Shown here one piece after another: positions 1 to 5,095 of a stretch of DNA of 5,310 nt. The position numbers and the translations under genes are program-made. A model generated the notes under the pieces. It made no database searches. It was given only the letters and a program-made list of their open reading frames with translations, and was not told the DNA's origin. The stretch spans positions 1 through 5,310 of the forward strand of contig JAGDMX010000244.1 in the NCBI GenBank assembly GCA_017860725.1, written 5' to 3'. Numbering within the stretch: position 1 is the first letter of the stretch; the number at the start of each line of letters is the position of its first letter. This stretch comes from Chloroflexota bacterium (GTDB taxonomy: Bacteria; Chloroflexota; Anaerolineae; Anaerolineales; UBA4823).

Positions 1-51
1 CAGCAAGTGACAGAGCGGTACCAGCAGTTGTTTGCCGAAGGAGGCAGTTGA
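1..51 (+). CDS. C-terminal end of an upstream gene (partial)
   Basis: Frame 1 is open from the window edge to a TGA at 49-51 and encodes the tail QQVTERYQQLFAEGGS. The composition (charged and Gln-rich, then a short Gly/Ser end) is plausible for a real C-terminus. The stop lies one base before the ATG of the next gene, and that gene's Shine-Dalgarno (AAGGAGG, 38-44) sits inside these last codons, the usual arrangement for two genes in one operon. Sixteen residues are too few to name a family. The alternative is that this frame is open by chance, which a stretch this short cannot exclude. Confidence 0.55.
   Translation, partial: QQVTERYQQLFAEGGS
38..44 (+). promoter_or_regulatory. Shine-Dalgarno deciding the lipoprotein start
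   Basis: AAGGAGG lies eight bases before the ATG at 53-55. It favours that ATG over the in-frame TTG at 32, which would place the ribosome binding site inside the coding region and add seven charged residues in front of a normal signal peptide. Confidence 0.8.
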
Positions 52-52
52 G

Positions 53-559
53 ATGACAAAAGTAAACAGACTCACCATGATTGTCCTTGCCAGTTTGATT
101 TCGGTCATGATCCTGACTGCCTGCCAGCCTGGTGAAGATTCATCAAGTCAGGCAGAGATTGTGGATACCCTGGTAGCGTTAAACCTGACCGCCACAGAGA
201 TTGAACGACGCGCCGCTGAATTATCAGTAACCGAATCGCCGGTGGAAACCGAGCCGCCCACGGCGACTCCCACCCCTCTACAGGCGACTGCAACATCAAC
301 ACAGGCGATCCCTACGGCGACAGTGGCAATCCCACCGACCTCCACATCGACTCAAATCCCAAGCTGTGTTGTGCAGCAGGATTTGAACGTCCGACCTGGT
401 CCGGGGAGGGCTTATGAACCCAAGGTGGCGACCGTTTCTATTTGCCGACGCCTACAACCCAAATGGCTTTCCACCTGGCGGACCGTGGGCGCGTGCCCAA
501 ACCACCGATGGCAACGTGGAGGGGTGGGTGAGTGCATTACCGCAATACAACGTTTGTGA
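53..559 (+). CDS. SH3b-domain lipoprotein, 5' part of a frameshifted gene
   Basis: This is the N-terminal part of a secreted, membrane-anchored protein. Residues 1-24 form a lipoprotein signal: Lys/Arg at 3-6, a hydrophobic core, then lipobox L21-T22-A23-C24, with Cys24 the expected lipidation site. Residues about 62-103 are a Thr/Pro/Ala linker (TATPTP-like), typical of Chloroflexota surface proteins. An SH3b domain starts near residue 104, with the signature LNVRPGPGRAY at 111-121 and VATV at 125-128. After about residue 128 the frame gives an unrelated Arg/Trp-rich tail ending at 559, while the expected continuation of the SH3b domain lies in the +1 frame. I therefore read this with 414-1007 as one broken gene (53-1007, about 317 aa if restored). 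SH3b domains commonly bind cell-wall or surface ligands; the ligand here is unknown. It is probably co-transcribed with the gene ending at 51. Confidence 0.75.
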   Translation: MTKVNRLTMIVLASLISVMILTACQPGEDSSSQAEIVDTLVALNLTATEIERRAAELSVTESPVETEPPTATPTPLQATATSTQAIPTATVAIPPTSTSTQIPSCVVQQDLNVRPGPGRAYEPKVATVSICRRLQPKWLSTWRTVGACPNHRWQRGGVGECITAIQRL

Positions 560-1007
560 TTTAGATATCACCAGCTTACCACCAGTAAAAGTCGATCCCC
601 CAAGTGGTTGGGTAGAACCCTTAGACCAGTCGTTGGACGACGGCAATTTCACTGACTTTCCTGATATTCGTTGGGAAGTTACGTTCAACCCTACCTACCT
701 CGTCCAGATTAGTGTGCGTGACCGAGACTATGGCAGGAATGATGGGGATGGGATCGACAATGTTGATTTTACGGTTTATGATCAGTTTGGCAACCGGGTT
801 TATCAAAAAACCGAGGGCCGTGCCATGTTTTGCATCTTCGGCGGCGATAACGGCTGCAGCCCGTGGGTAACCGGGAATGGCCGGACGTTTTGGGGGCAAG
901 GAGGGCCGGCGGTTGAGGAGGGTCGGCATGTCATTAACATCAATGCGAACACCCAGGATGGGGATCAGGTACTTTGGATATACTCGGTGTATCTGGAAGT
1001 GCCTTAA
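414..1007 (+). CDS. SH3b-domain lipoprotein, 3' part in the shifted frame
   Basis: This frame carries the rest of the lipoprotein starting at 53. Numbered from the ATG at 414, the first eight or so residues look like out-of-frame noise. Residues about 10-42 complete the SH3b domain (ADAYNPNG, then WARAQTTDGNVEGWVSA). Residues about 86-197 form a beta-rich C-terminal domain I cannot assign to a named family. It has an Asp/Asn-rich stretch at 103-115 that could bind a metal, and two cysteines at 140 and 148 that could form a disulfide outside the cell. The ATG at 414 has GGAGG at 405-409 only four bases away, so internal initiation is conceivable, but the product would lack a signal peptide and half of the SH3b fold. 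The whole gene may be a pseudogene, or intact in nature with an assembly error here. Confidence 0.7.
   Translation: MNPRWRPFLFADAYNPNGFPPGGPWARAQTTDGNVEGWVSALPQYNVCDLDITSLPPVKVDPPSGWVEPLDQSLDDGNFTDFPDIRWEVTFNPTYLVQISVRDRDYGRNDGDGIDNVDFTVYDQFGNRVYQKTEGRAMFCIFGGDNGCSPWVTGNGRTFWGQGGPAVEEGRHVININANTQDGDQVLWIYSVYLEVP
434..444 (+). other. Inferred frameshift position in the SH3b lipoprotein
   Basis: SH3b homology runs in one frame up to the VATV codons (ending at 436) and resumes in the next frame at GCC (444, residues ADAYNPNG). One extra base would explain the shift. SH3b domains usually also have about four to six residues with a Gly-x-x-hydrophobic pattern between these points, and here they are absent, so a small deletion of 3n+2 bases fits better. 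I see no clear slippery heptamer with a downstream structure, so programmed frameshifting is not supported. Confidence 0.6.
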
Positions 1008-1054
1008 TTTCCGACTCTACTGGTAAAAAGCGAAACCAGTTCATACATCGTTAC

Positions 1055-1083
1055 TAGCCGCCCGGCAACTTGTCGGGCGGTTA
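1055..1083 (+). terminator. GC-rich hairpin, probable terminator of the lipoprotein unit
   Basis: The arms TAGCCGCCCG (1055-1064) and CGGGCGGTTA (1074-1083) pair over ten positions, with one G-U wobble and a nine-base loop. The hairpin lies 47 bases after the lipoprotein stop. The tail (TACATTT) is only weakly T-rich, so termination may be incomplete or may work in both directions. A smaller six-pair hairpin (ACTGGT 1019-1024, ACCAGT 1035-1040) precedes it. Confidence 0.65.
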
Positions 1084-1108
1084 TACATTTCATGCTTGGC
1101 CAGATCGC

Positions 1109-1137
1109 TTGACAGGTTTTCTCCCCAGTGTTATTTT
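1109..1137 (+). promoter_or_regulatory. Probable sigma70-type promoter of the hydrolase-cupin operon
   Basis: A perfect TTGACA (1109-1114) is followed after 17 bases by TATTTT (1132-1137), which keeps the key T-A and final T of the -10 element. Transcription would start near 1144, after the terminator hairpin and about 31 bases before the ATG at 1175. This supports 1175 as the true start, because an upstream start at 1070 would lie before the promoter. Confidence 0.6.
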
Positions 1138-1174
1138 AGGCTCAGCCAAAGAACCAGATTCCAGGGAGAAGAGA

Positions 1175-2086
1175 ATGAGAGCGGATATCAGCTTGCGTGA
1201 AAGCTATATCGAGACCAACGGCATTCGACTGCACGTCGTAGCTGCAGGACCGGAAAATGGCGATTTGGTTATCCTACTGCACGGTTTCCCAGAGTTCTGG
1301 CGCGGATGGATCAAACAAATCGGACCACTGGCTGAGGCGGGCTACCGTGTCTTGATGCCGGATCAGCGCGGCTATAACCTGTCGGATAAGCCCAAGAATG
1401 TGAATGATTATGATATCGATTGTTTGGCCAAGGATGTCATCGGCCTCATCGATGCTGCCGGTCGGCGCAAAGCTTACCTGGTAGGGCACGATTGGGGTGC
1501 AGCGGTCGCCTGGCATACAGCCATGCAGTATCCCGACAGATTGGAAAAACTGGTCATTCTGAATGTACCTCACCCGGATATCATGCAGCGCTTCCTGCTC
1601 AGCCGCTATCACCAAATTAAGAAGAGCTGGTACATGTTTGTATTTCAAATCCCCTGGCTGCCGGAGACCTCCATGCGCAGGAATGATTTTTCAGGCGGAA
1701 TCCACGCCTTGAAGCGCAGTGGAAAGCCGTCCACTTTCTCGGAGGATGACCTGAATCAGTATAAAATTGCCTGGTCGCAGCCAGGGGCTTTGACCGGCAT
1801 GATAAACTGGTATCGAGCCGCCTTCCGGAGAGGCCTGCGCGGCGGCGCCAACCCGGATAAACTCACTGGCCGGCCAGTACCTGTCCCGACCCTCATGCTA
1901 TGGGGAAAGCAGGATGTTGCCCTGAGCTTTGAGATGGTTCAGCCTAGCATCAATCTATGTGAAGCAGGGCGGTTGGTTGTTTTTGAAGATGCAACCCATT
2001 GGGTGCAGCACGATTGCGCAGCAGAAGTCAATCGGGAAATCCTGGTTTTTTTCGGGCAGGATCGCCAGGTGCAGGAGCAATCATGA
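1175..2086 (+). CDS. Alpha/beta hydrolase, epoxide hydrolase type
   Basis: This is a cytoplasmic 303-residue alpha/beta-hydrolase with the hallmarks of epoxide hydrolases, which open an epoxide by forming an ester with an Asp nucleophile and then hydrolysing it. Visible motifs are the oxyanion loop HGFP (36-39), DQRGYNLSDKP (63-73), the nucleophile elbow GHDWG with D106, the charge-relay acid in WGKQD (D247) and the catalytic His in DATHW (H275). The cap domain (about 132-232) has Y153 and Y213 (in NWYR), well placed to be the two ring-opening tyrosines. The start is the ATG with AGGGAG (1163-1168) six bases upstream; the frame stays open to 1070, but that part overlaps the terminator and promoter. 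The natural substrate is unknown. Haloalkane or fluoroacetate dehalogenases share the fold, but the paired tyrosines favour epoxide hydrolase. The stop overlaps the next start. Confidence 0.88.
   Translation: MRADISLRESYIETNGIRLHVVAAGPENGDLVILLHGFPEFWRGWIKQIGPLAEAGYRVLMPDQRGYNLSDKPKNVNDYDIDCLAKDVIGLIDAAGRRKAYLVGHDWGAAVAWHTAMQYPDRLEKLVILNVPHPDIMQRFLLSRYHQIKKSWYMFVFQIPWLPETSMRRNDFSGGIHALKRSGKPSTFSEDDLNQYKIAWSQPGALTGMINWYRAAFRRGLRGGANPDKLTGRPVPVPTLMLWGKQDVALSFEMVQPSINLCEAGRLVVFEDATHWVQHDCAAEVNREILVFFGQDRQVQEQS
2073..2077 (+). promoter_or_regulatory. Shine-Dalgarno of the cupin gene inside the hydrolase end
   Basis: AGGAG lies five bases before the ATG at 2083-2085. It fixes the start that overlaps the hydrolase stop (ATGA), rather than the longer in-frame start at 1999, which would add 28 low-complexity Arg/Gly/Ser residues. 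Confidence 0.7.
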
Positions 2087-2394
2087 AACTGCGTGTAGTC
2101 CGTTGGGATGGCACCCAACCACCGACCGAGAGTGAGCTACGAGGTATTTACGAAAGCGAGGGTCTCTCGCCATATCCCTGGTCGAATGGACCGTACGATA
2201 CCTACGCCGCCCATTCGCATGCCTATCACAAAGTCATTTACGTTGTGCGTGGCTCGATTACCTGGATTTTGCCACAAACTGGCCAGGAGATCGAAACGCG
2301 CCCCGGTGACCGACTGGAGCTGCCGCGCGGAGTAATCCATGCTGCCCGGGTTGGCCCGCAGGGCGTTACCTGCCTGGAAGGGCACCTGGAGTAA
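2083..2394 (+). CDS. Small single-domain cupin protein
   Basis: This is a 103-residue protein made of one cupin beta-barrel. Cupin motif 1 is AAHSHAYHKVIYVVRG (42-57), with H44 and H46 as metal-ligand candidates. The usual motif-1 Glu position holds K50, so H49 might serve instead, or the site may be degenerate. Motif 2 is PGDRLELPRGVIHA (74-87), with H86 the remaining ligand. Small cupins include dioxygenases, isomerases and sensor proteins, and nothing here selects among them. The N-terminal segment (WDG..PTESELR..) is not part of the general cupin motif and suggests a distinct subfamily. The start codon overlaps the hydrolase stop by four bases, which implies translational coupling and perhaps a shared pathway, although no substrate is evident. 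The gene ends nine bases before the convergent methyltransferase stop. Confidence 0.85.
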   Translation: MKLRVVRWDGTQPPTESELRGIYESEGLSPYPWSNGPYDTYAAHSHAYHKVIYVVRGSITWILPQTGQEIETRPGDRLELPRGVIHAARVGPQGVTCLEGHLE

Positions 2395-2403
2395 GCATAA
2401 CGA

Positions 2404-3168
2404 TCAGCCAGACTTGACGCATACGAAAAGGGGAATGTCTTCGCCTTCGTAGTTGACCCGGTCAACCTCAAAACCGGTCTCACGCAGCAGCCTATCCCAA
2501 GTATCCAAGCTGAACAACCCGAGAGTGTGGCGGTCGGTCTCGATTTGCAACTCCCCAGCCTGGCGAATCAAGTAAATAAAGGTGACCTCGATAGTGGTAT
2601 CCTGCGGATTGGGATCGTAGTAGTTTTCGATCAGGGTTACTTCAATGTTCTCTAGAGATTGAGTGGAAGTGTGCACGGAATTTTGCTCGAAGTTTTCCCG
2701 GTTTTCTTCGGCATAGGTCACGAAAACGCCTCCCGGAGCCAGGTGTTCATAGGCGGTGGTGAAGGCCAGGCGCAAGTCATCTTCGCTGAGCATATAAGTA
2801 ATCGAGTCGGCAACTACCACGGCGTCAAAGGTTTGCCCGAGGCGAACACTGCGCATATCGCCTGCCAGGTAGGTGGCTTCCGGATTCAACTGCCGGGCTA
2901 GGGAAAGCATCGACTCGCTAAGGTCGACTCCGGTGACTTGGTAGTACATTTTGAACCAATGGTCGTTATGACCACCACCGCAGCCCAGGTCGAGTAGCGT
3001 CTGGACCGGACGCCGGCTGTACTGTTGGATCAGACGAACAAATTGGGCTACCTCCGGAATATAATCTTCCGGCGGGCTGATAATCGGCCATAGCCAGGAG
3101 AGATCAGAGTAAAGCCGGCCTTGTTCGTGTGTGTGGTTCGTTATCATCATTTTATTCCGAATTTCCAT
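2404..3168 (-). CDS. Class I SAM-dependent methyltransferase, substrate unknown
   Basis: This 254-residue soluble protein has a Rossmann-like methyltransferase core. Motif I is LLDLGCGGGHN (58-68), binding S-adenosylmethionine. The acidic end of strand 2 is VDLS with D82, which should hold the ribose hydroxyls. GDMR (103-106) fits the adenine-contacting strand 3 end, FDAVVVADSITYML (114-127) is strand 4, and LAPGG (143-147) is the usual loop before strand 5. The C-terminal part (about 175-254) is mixed beta/alpha and gives no substrate clue. The start is uncertain: the ATG at 3168 has no Shine-Dalgarno, and ATGs at 3150 and 3147 are alternatives. The gene lies downstream of msrPQ on the same strand but is separated by a strong inverted repeat, so it may be a separate unit. 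The known fold gives the reaction class only. Confidence 0.85.
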   Translation of the reverse strand: MEIRNKMMITNHTHEQGRLYSDLSWLWPIISPPEDYIPEVAQFVRLIQQYSRRPVQTLLDLGCGGGHNDHWFKMYYQVTGVDLSESMLSLARQLNPEATYLAGDMRSVRLGQTFDAVVVADSITYMLSEDDLRLAFTTAYEHLAPGGVFVTYAEENRENFEQNSVHTSTQSLENIEVTLIENYYDPNPQDTTIEVTFIYLIRQAGELQIETDRHTLGLFSLDTWDRLLRETGFEVDRVNYEGEDIPLFVCVKSG

Positions 3169-3173
3169 TCAGT

Positions 3174-3180
3174 ATTAATA
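3174..3180 (-). promoter_or_regulatory. Possible -10 element for the methyltransferase
   Basis: On the - strand TATTAAT lies just before the ATG at 3168, at a distance that would put the transcription start on or next to the start codon (a leaderless mRNA). No convincing -35 element is present in the expected place, which falls within the inverted repeat. This is a weak call, and the gene could instead be read through from msrQ. Confidence 0.25.
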
Positions 3181-3182
3181 CA

Positions 3183-3217
3183 GGCGCTGTCCATAGAATC
3201 TATGATTGGACAGCGCC
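3183..3217 (-). terminator. Strong inverted repeat after msrQ, terminator or processing hairpin
   Basis: Two perfect 11-base arms, GGCGCTGTCCA (3183-3193) and TGGACAGCGCC (3207-3217), can form a long stem. The spacer contains part of a second palindrome, CATAGAATCTATG (3192-3204), that could stack on or compete with it. On the - strand the hairpin begins 24 bases after the msrQ stop and ends 14 bases before the methyltransferase ATG. The tail is CTGTATTAATA rather than a clean T-run. It could end the msrPQ transcript, protect its 3' end, or act in the leader of the next gene. Confidence 0.5.
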
Positions 3218-3241
3218 AGTTTATCATGAACTGAAAGCCTA

Positions 3242-3922
3242 TTAGCGGTTCGGACCTTCAACGGGTTGCGGCGATTCGGCTACCGGTCCGGAGAGGCGTT
3301 GTGTGAGGCGGCTGCGCAGGTGGGTGGCTGTCCGCCGCACTGGTGGTAAGCGGGCAATCAGCAGGAGCGCCACTGCCAGCCCGAAAGCCAGTGGCTGCAA
3401 GATATCGCCCTGTAGGCGCAGAACATCGCCTTTTACCGACCAGGAATAATGCACGACGACCAACGGCGCAGCCAGGTACACCAGACGGTGCAGGCGTTTC
3501 CAATTCTTGCCCAAGCGCTTCATCCACCACTTAAACGACGTCACCGCCAGGGTGAGCAGGATCGTCAGGGCGGTCAAGCCGACCAGGACGAACGGTTTCT
3601 CAAAGATTGCCCCGCGCAGCAGACTCCAATCCAGTCCATAGTCCAGCACCGAGAAGATTAAAAAGTGCACTCCGGCGAACATGAAAGCGAACAACCCCAG
3701 AGTGCGTCGCACCGTGATCGCCTGGCGGAAGCCGAATAGAGTGTTCGTTGGAGTAGCCGCCAACGAAAGCACCAAAAACACCAGGGCGATATAACCACTA
3801 CGTTTTGTGGTCGCCTGGATTGGGTTGATGGGGTCATTGATAAAGCTCCACACCAGCCAGACCAGCAGACCCCAGGCCAGGGCATGTACGGTGAGGCGCA
3901 GCCAGTTGGGCTTACGTTTCAT
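3242..3922 (-). CDS. msrQ: MsrQ, haem-binding membrane subunit of the MsrPQ methionine sulfoxide reductase
   Basis: This 226-residue polytopic membrane protein belongs to the ferric-reductase-like (YedZ/MsrQ) family. It passes electrons from the cytoplasmic side or the quinone pool through b haems to the exported reductase MsrP. About six membrane segments are visible: 10-27, 43-58, 73-93, 110-130, 146-162 and 173-191. The family pattern is clear: RRTLGLFAF..AGVH (72-86), LGKNWKRLHRLVYLA (137-151) and VVHYSW (156-161). H86, H145 and H158 are the expected haem-ligand histidines. The C-terminal tail (about 192-226) is Arg/Pro-rich, probably cytoplasmic, and not needed for the family call. The start lies four bases after the msrP stop with no strong Shine-Dalgarno, suggesting coupled translation. 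Length is close to that of known MsrQ proteins. Confidence 0.92.
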   Translation of the reverse strand: MKRKPNWLRLTVHALAWGLLVWLVWSFINDPINPIQATTKRSGYIALVFLVLSLAATPTNTLFGFRQAITVRRTLGLFAFMFAGVHFLIFSVLDYGLDWSLLRGAIFEKPFVLVGLTALTILLTLAVTSFKWWMKRLGKNWKRLHRLVYLAAPLVVVHYSWSVKGDVLRLQGDILQPLAFGLAVALLLIARLPPVRRTATHLRSRLTQRLSGPVAESPQPVEGPNR

Positions 3923-3926
3923 TGAC

Positions 3927-4895
3927 TTAATAATGAATACTCAAATCCATACCCTGATATAAATCGGCAACCTGCTCGGCGTAGCCGTTGAACATCAAGG
4001 TTGTGCGGCGACCCAGCTCGCCAATGCGGCGCTCGCTGGCCTGCGACCAGCGCGGGTGTGCGACATCCGGATTGACATTGGCGTAAAATCCATACTCATT
4101 GGAGGCTACCGTGGTCCAAAAGGTCTCAGGCTCATCGGGCACCAGTTCGATCTTGACGATAGCTTTCAGGCTTTTAAATCCATACTTCCAGGGCAAGACC
4201 AGGCGTACAGGGGCACCGTTCTGGGCAGGTAGTGGTTTGCCATACAAGCCGGTCGCCAGGATGGTCAGGTCGTTCATGGCCTCATCCAAGCGCAGCCCTT
4301 CCTGGTAGGGCCAGGGGAAGAGCGAGCCACGCTGCTTTGGCATCTGTTCGGAGTCCAGCAGGGTTTCAAAACGCACGTACTTACCGCTCGATTGGGGTTC
4401 TACTTCCTTGAGCAGGGCGGATAGTGGGAATCCCACCCAAGGAATAACCATCGACCAGCCTTCGACGCAGCGTAGACGGTAGATACGCTCTTCTTGGGGA
4501 AATTTCTTCAGCAAGTCCTCCAGGCCGAAGGTTTGTGGTTTGTTCACCAGGCCGTAAACCTTTACTTCCCAAGGAGAGGTTTGGAAATCCTGGGCTTTCT
4601 CGGCGACATCTTCCTTGAGTGTAGTGAACTCGTAATAGTTGTTGTAGTTAGTAATTTGCTCGTATGTGTTGAGCGGATCGCCCAACTCGTCCGTTTGGCT
4701 GTTGGTAATAAGATCAGAAGGCGTGCTGACGATGGGTGTATCCTCGGTTACATTCACCCCGCAGGCTGCCAGCAGAGCACCGGCACCAACTGTTCCCATC
4801 GTTTTCAGGAACTGGCGGCGATTTAGAAACAAGTGCTCGGGAGTGATCTCCGATGATTTGACAGGCACAGATTTATATTTTAAGTAATCGGTCAT
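3927..4895 (-). CDS. msrP: MsrP, exported molybdopterin methionine sulfoxide reductase
   Basis: This is the 322-residue catalytic subunit of MsrPQ, which reduces methionine sulfoxide in proteins outside the cytoplasmic membrane with a mononuclear molybdenum cofactor (sulfite-oxidase fold). The N-terminus has a Tat signal: NRRQFLKTMG (25-34), then a hydrophobic stretch. It ends in LLAAC, so C45 looks like a lipidation site; E. coli MsrP is soluble in the periplasm, so anchoring would be a difference. NNYYEF (85-90) is a family hallmark. The catalytic region has RLRCVEGWSMVIPW (140-153), in which C143 is the expected Mo ligand. Further family blocks are YGKPLPAQNGAPVRLVLPWKYGFKS (from 218), HPRWSQASERRIG (280-292) and FNGY (302-305). 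AGGAG (4904-4908) sits eight bases before the ATG. It is the first gene of the msrPQ pair and divergent from hyuA. Confidence 0.95.
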   Translation of the reverse strand: MTDYLKYKSVPVKSSEITPEHLFLNRRQFLKTMGTVGAGALLAACGVNVTEDTPIVSTPSDLITNSQTDELGDPLNTYEQITNYNNYYEFTTLKEDVAEKAQDFQTSPWEVKVYGLVNKPQTFGLEDLLKKFPQEERIYRLRCVEGWSMVIPWVGFPLSALLKEVEPQSSGKYVRFETLLDSEQMPKQRGSLFPWPYQEGLRLDEAMNDLTILATGLYGKPLPAQNGAPVRLVLPWKYGFKSLKAIVKIELVPDEPETFWTTVASNEYGFYANVNPDVAHPRWSQASERRIGELGRRTTLMFNGYAEQVADLYQGMDLSIHY

Positions 4896-4903
4896 ACCAT
4901 TAA

Positions 4904-4908
4904 CTCCT
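4904..4908 (-). promoter_or_regulatory. Shine-Dalgarno of msrP
   Basis: AGGAG on the - strand lies eight bases before the msrP ATG at 4895. Another ATG at 4900 lies closer to it but runs straight into TGA after two codons (ATGGTATGA), with the msrP ATG inside, so it is not the msrP start. Confidence 0.75.
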
Positions 4909-4936
4909 GGACAACGATGACGGGATCATGTTTTTG

Positions 4937-4963
4937 AAGTATAAAGCAAAATACTTGCGTATT
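4937..4963. promoter_or_regulatory. Two nested dyads upstream of msrP, candidate operator
   Basis: AAGTAT (4937-4942) and ATACTT (4951-4956) form a perfect six-base inverted repeat with an eight-base spacer. Overlapping it, AATAC-ttgc-GTATT (4950-4963) is a perfect five-base dyad with a four-base spacer. On the - strand TATACT (4943-4938), inside the first repeat, resembles a -10 element and would give an msrP leader of about 36 bases, but the matching -35 (AGGAAT) is poor. A weak -35 with dyads across it would suit an activator or repressor site. The function is inferred, and short dyads in AT-rich DNA can arise by chance. Confidence 0.3.
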
Positions 4964-5060
4964 CCTTACAGTTATCTTAGAAATGTATAATAAATATGAC
5001 CTATAAAATCGGGATTGATCTGGTTCCGCTCCCAAGCTGTTGTATGGCGCGCTGCAGTGT

Positions 5061-5089
5061 TTGACAGGCGATCTCTTTTAATATAGACT
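5061..5089 (+). promoter_or_regulatory. Promoter of the HyuA-type gene
   Basis: A perfect TTGACA (5061-5066) is followed after 17 bases by TAGACT (5084-5089), which keeps the first two and last bases and the A at position 4 of the -10 consensus. The expected start of transcription, six or seven bases on, is 5095-5096, exactly at the ATG of the next gene. The mRNA would therefore be leaderless. No Shine-Dalgarno is present before that ATG, which agrees. Confidence 0.55.
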
Positions 5090-5095
5090 AGGCGC

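Noticed and set aside
434..444. Programmed ribosomal frameshift
   Set aside because: No clear slippery heptamer, stimulatory stem or rare-codon/stop context is visible, and the domain also seems to lack residues at the junction, which points to an indel.
621..929. 102-codon open frame opposite the lipoprotein C-terminal domain
   Set aside because: It is antisense to a plausible secreted domain and has no Shine-Dalgarno or recognisable motif.
1070..1174. N-terminal extension of the hydrolase to an earlier start
   Set aside because: It would begin within the terminator hairpin and before the promoter, it has no Shine-Dalgarno, and the family homology starts after the ATG at 1175.
1274..1648. 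124-codon open frame opposite the hydrolase
   Set aside because: It lies wholly antisense to a gene with intact catalytic motifs and shows no recognisable domain or ribosome binding site.
1175..2086. Haloalkane or fluoroacetate dehalogenase as the function of the hydrolase
   Set aside because: The elbow HDWG with two cap tyrosines (Y153, Y213 in NWYR) fits epoxide hydrolases better; the HDRG-type elbow of fluoroacetate dehalogenases is absent.
4494..4826. 110-codon open frame opposite msrP
   Set aside because: It is antisense to well-conserved msrP coding sequence, has no protein features of its own, and is expected by chance.
4986..4991. Perfect TATAAT on the + strand upstream of hyuA
   Set aside because: No -35 element lies at a fitting distance (TCCTTA at 17 bases), and the surroundings are simply AT-rich; the TTGACA promoter at 5061 is better.
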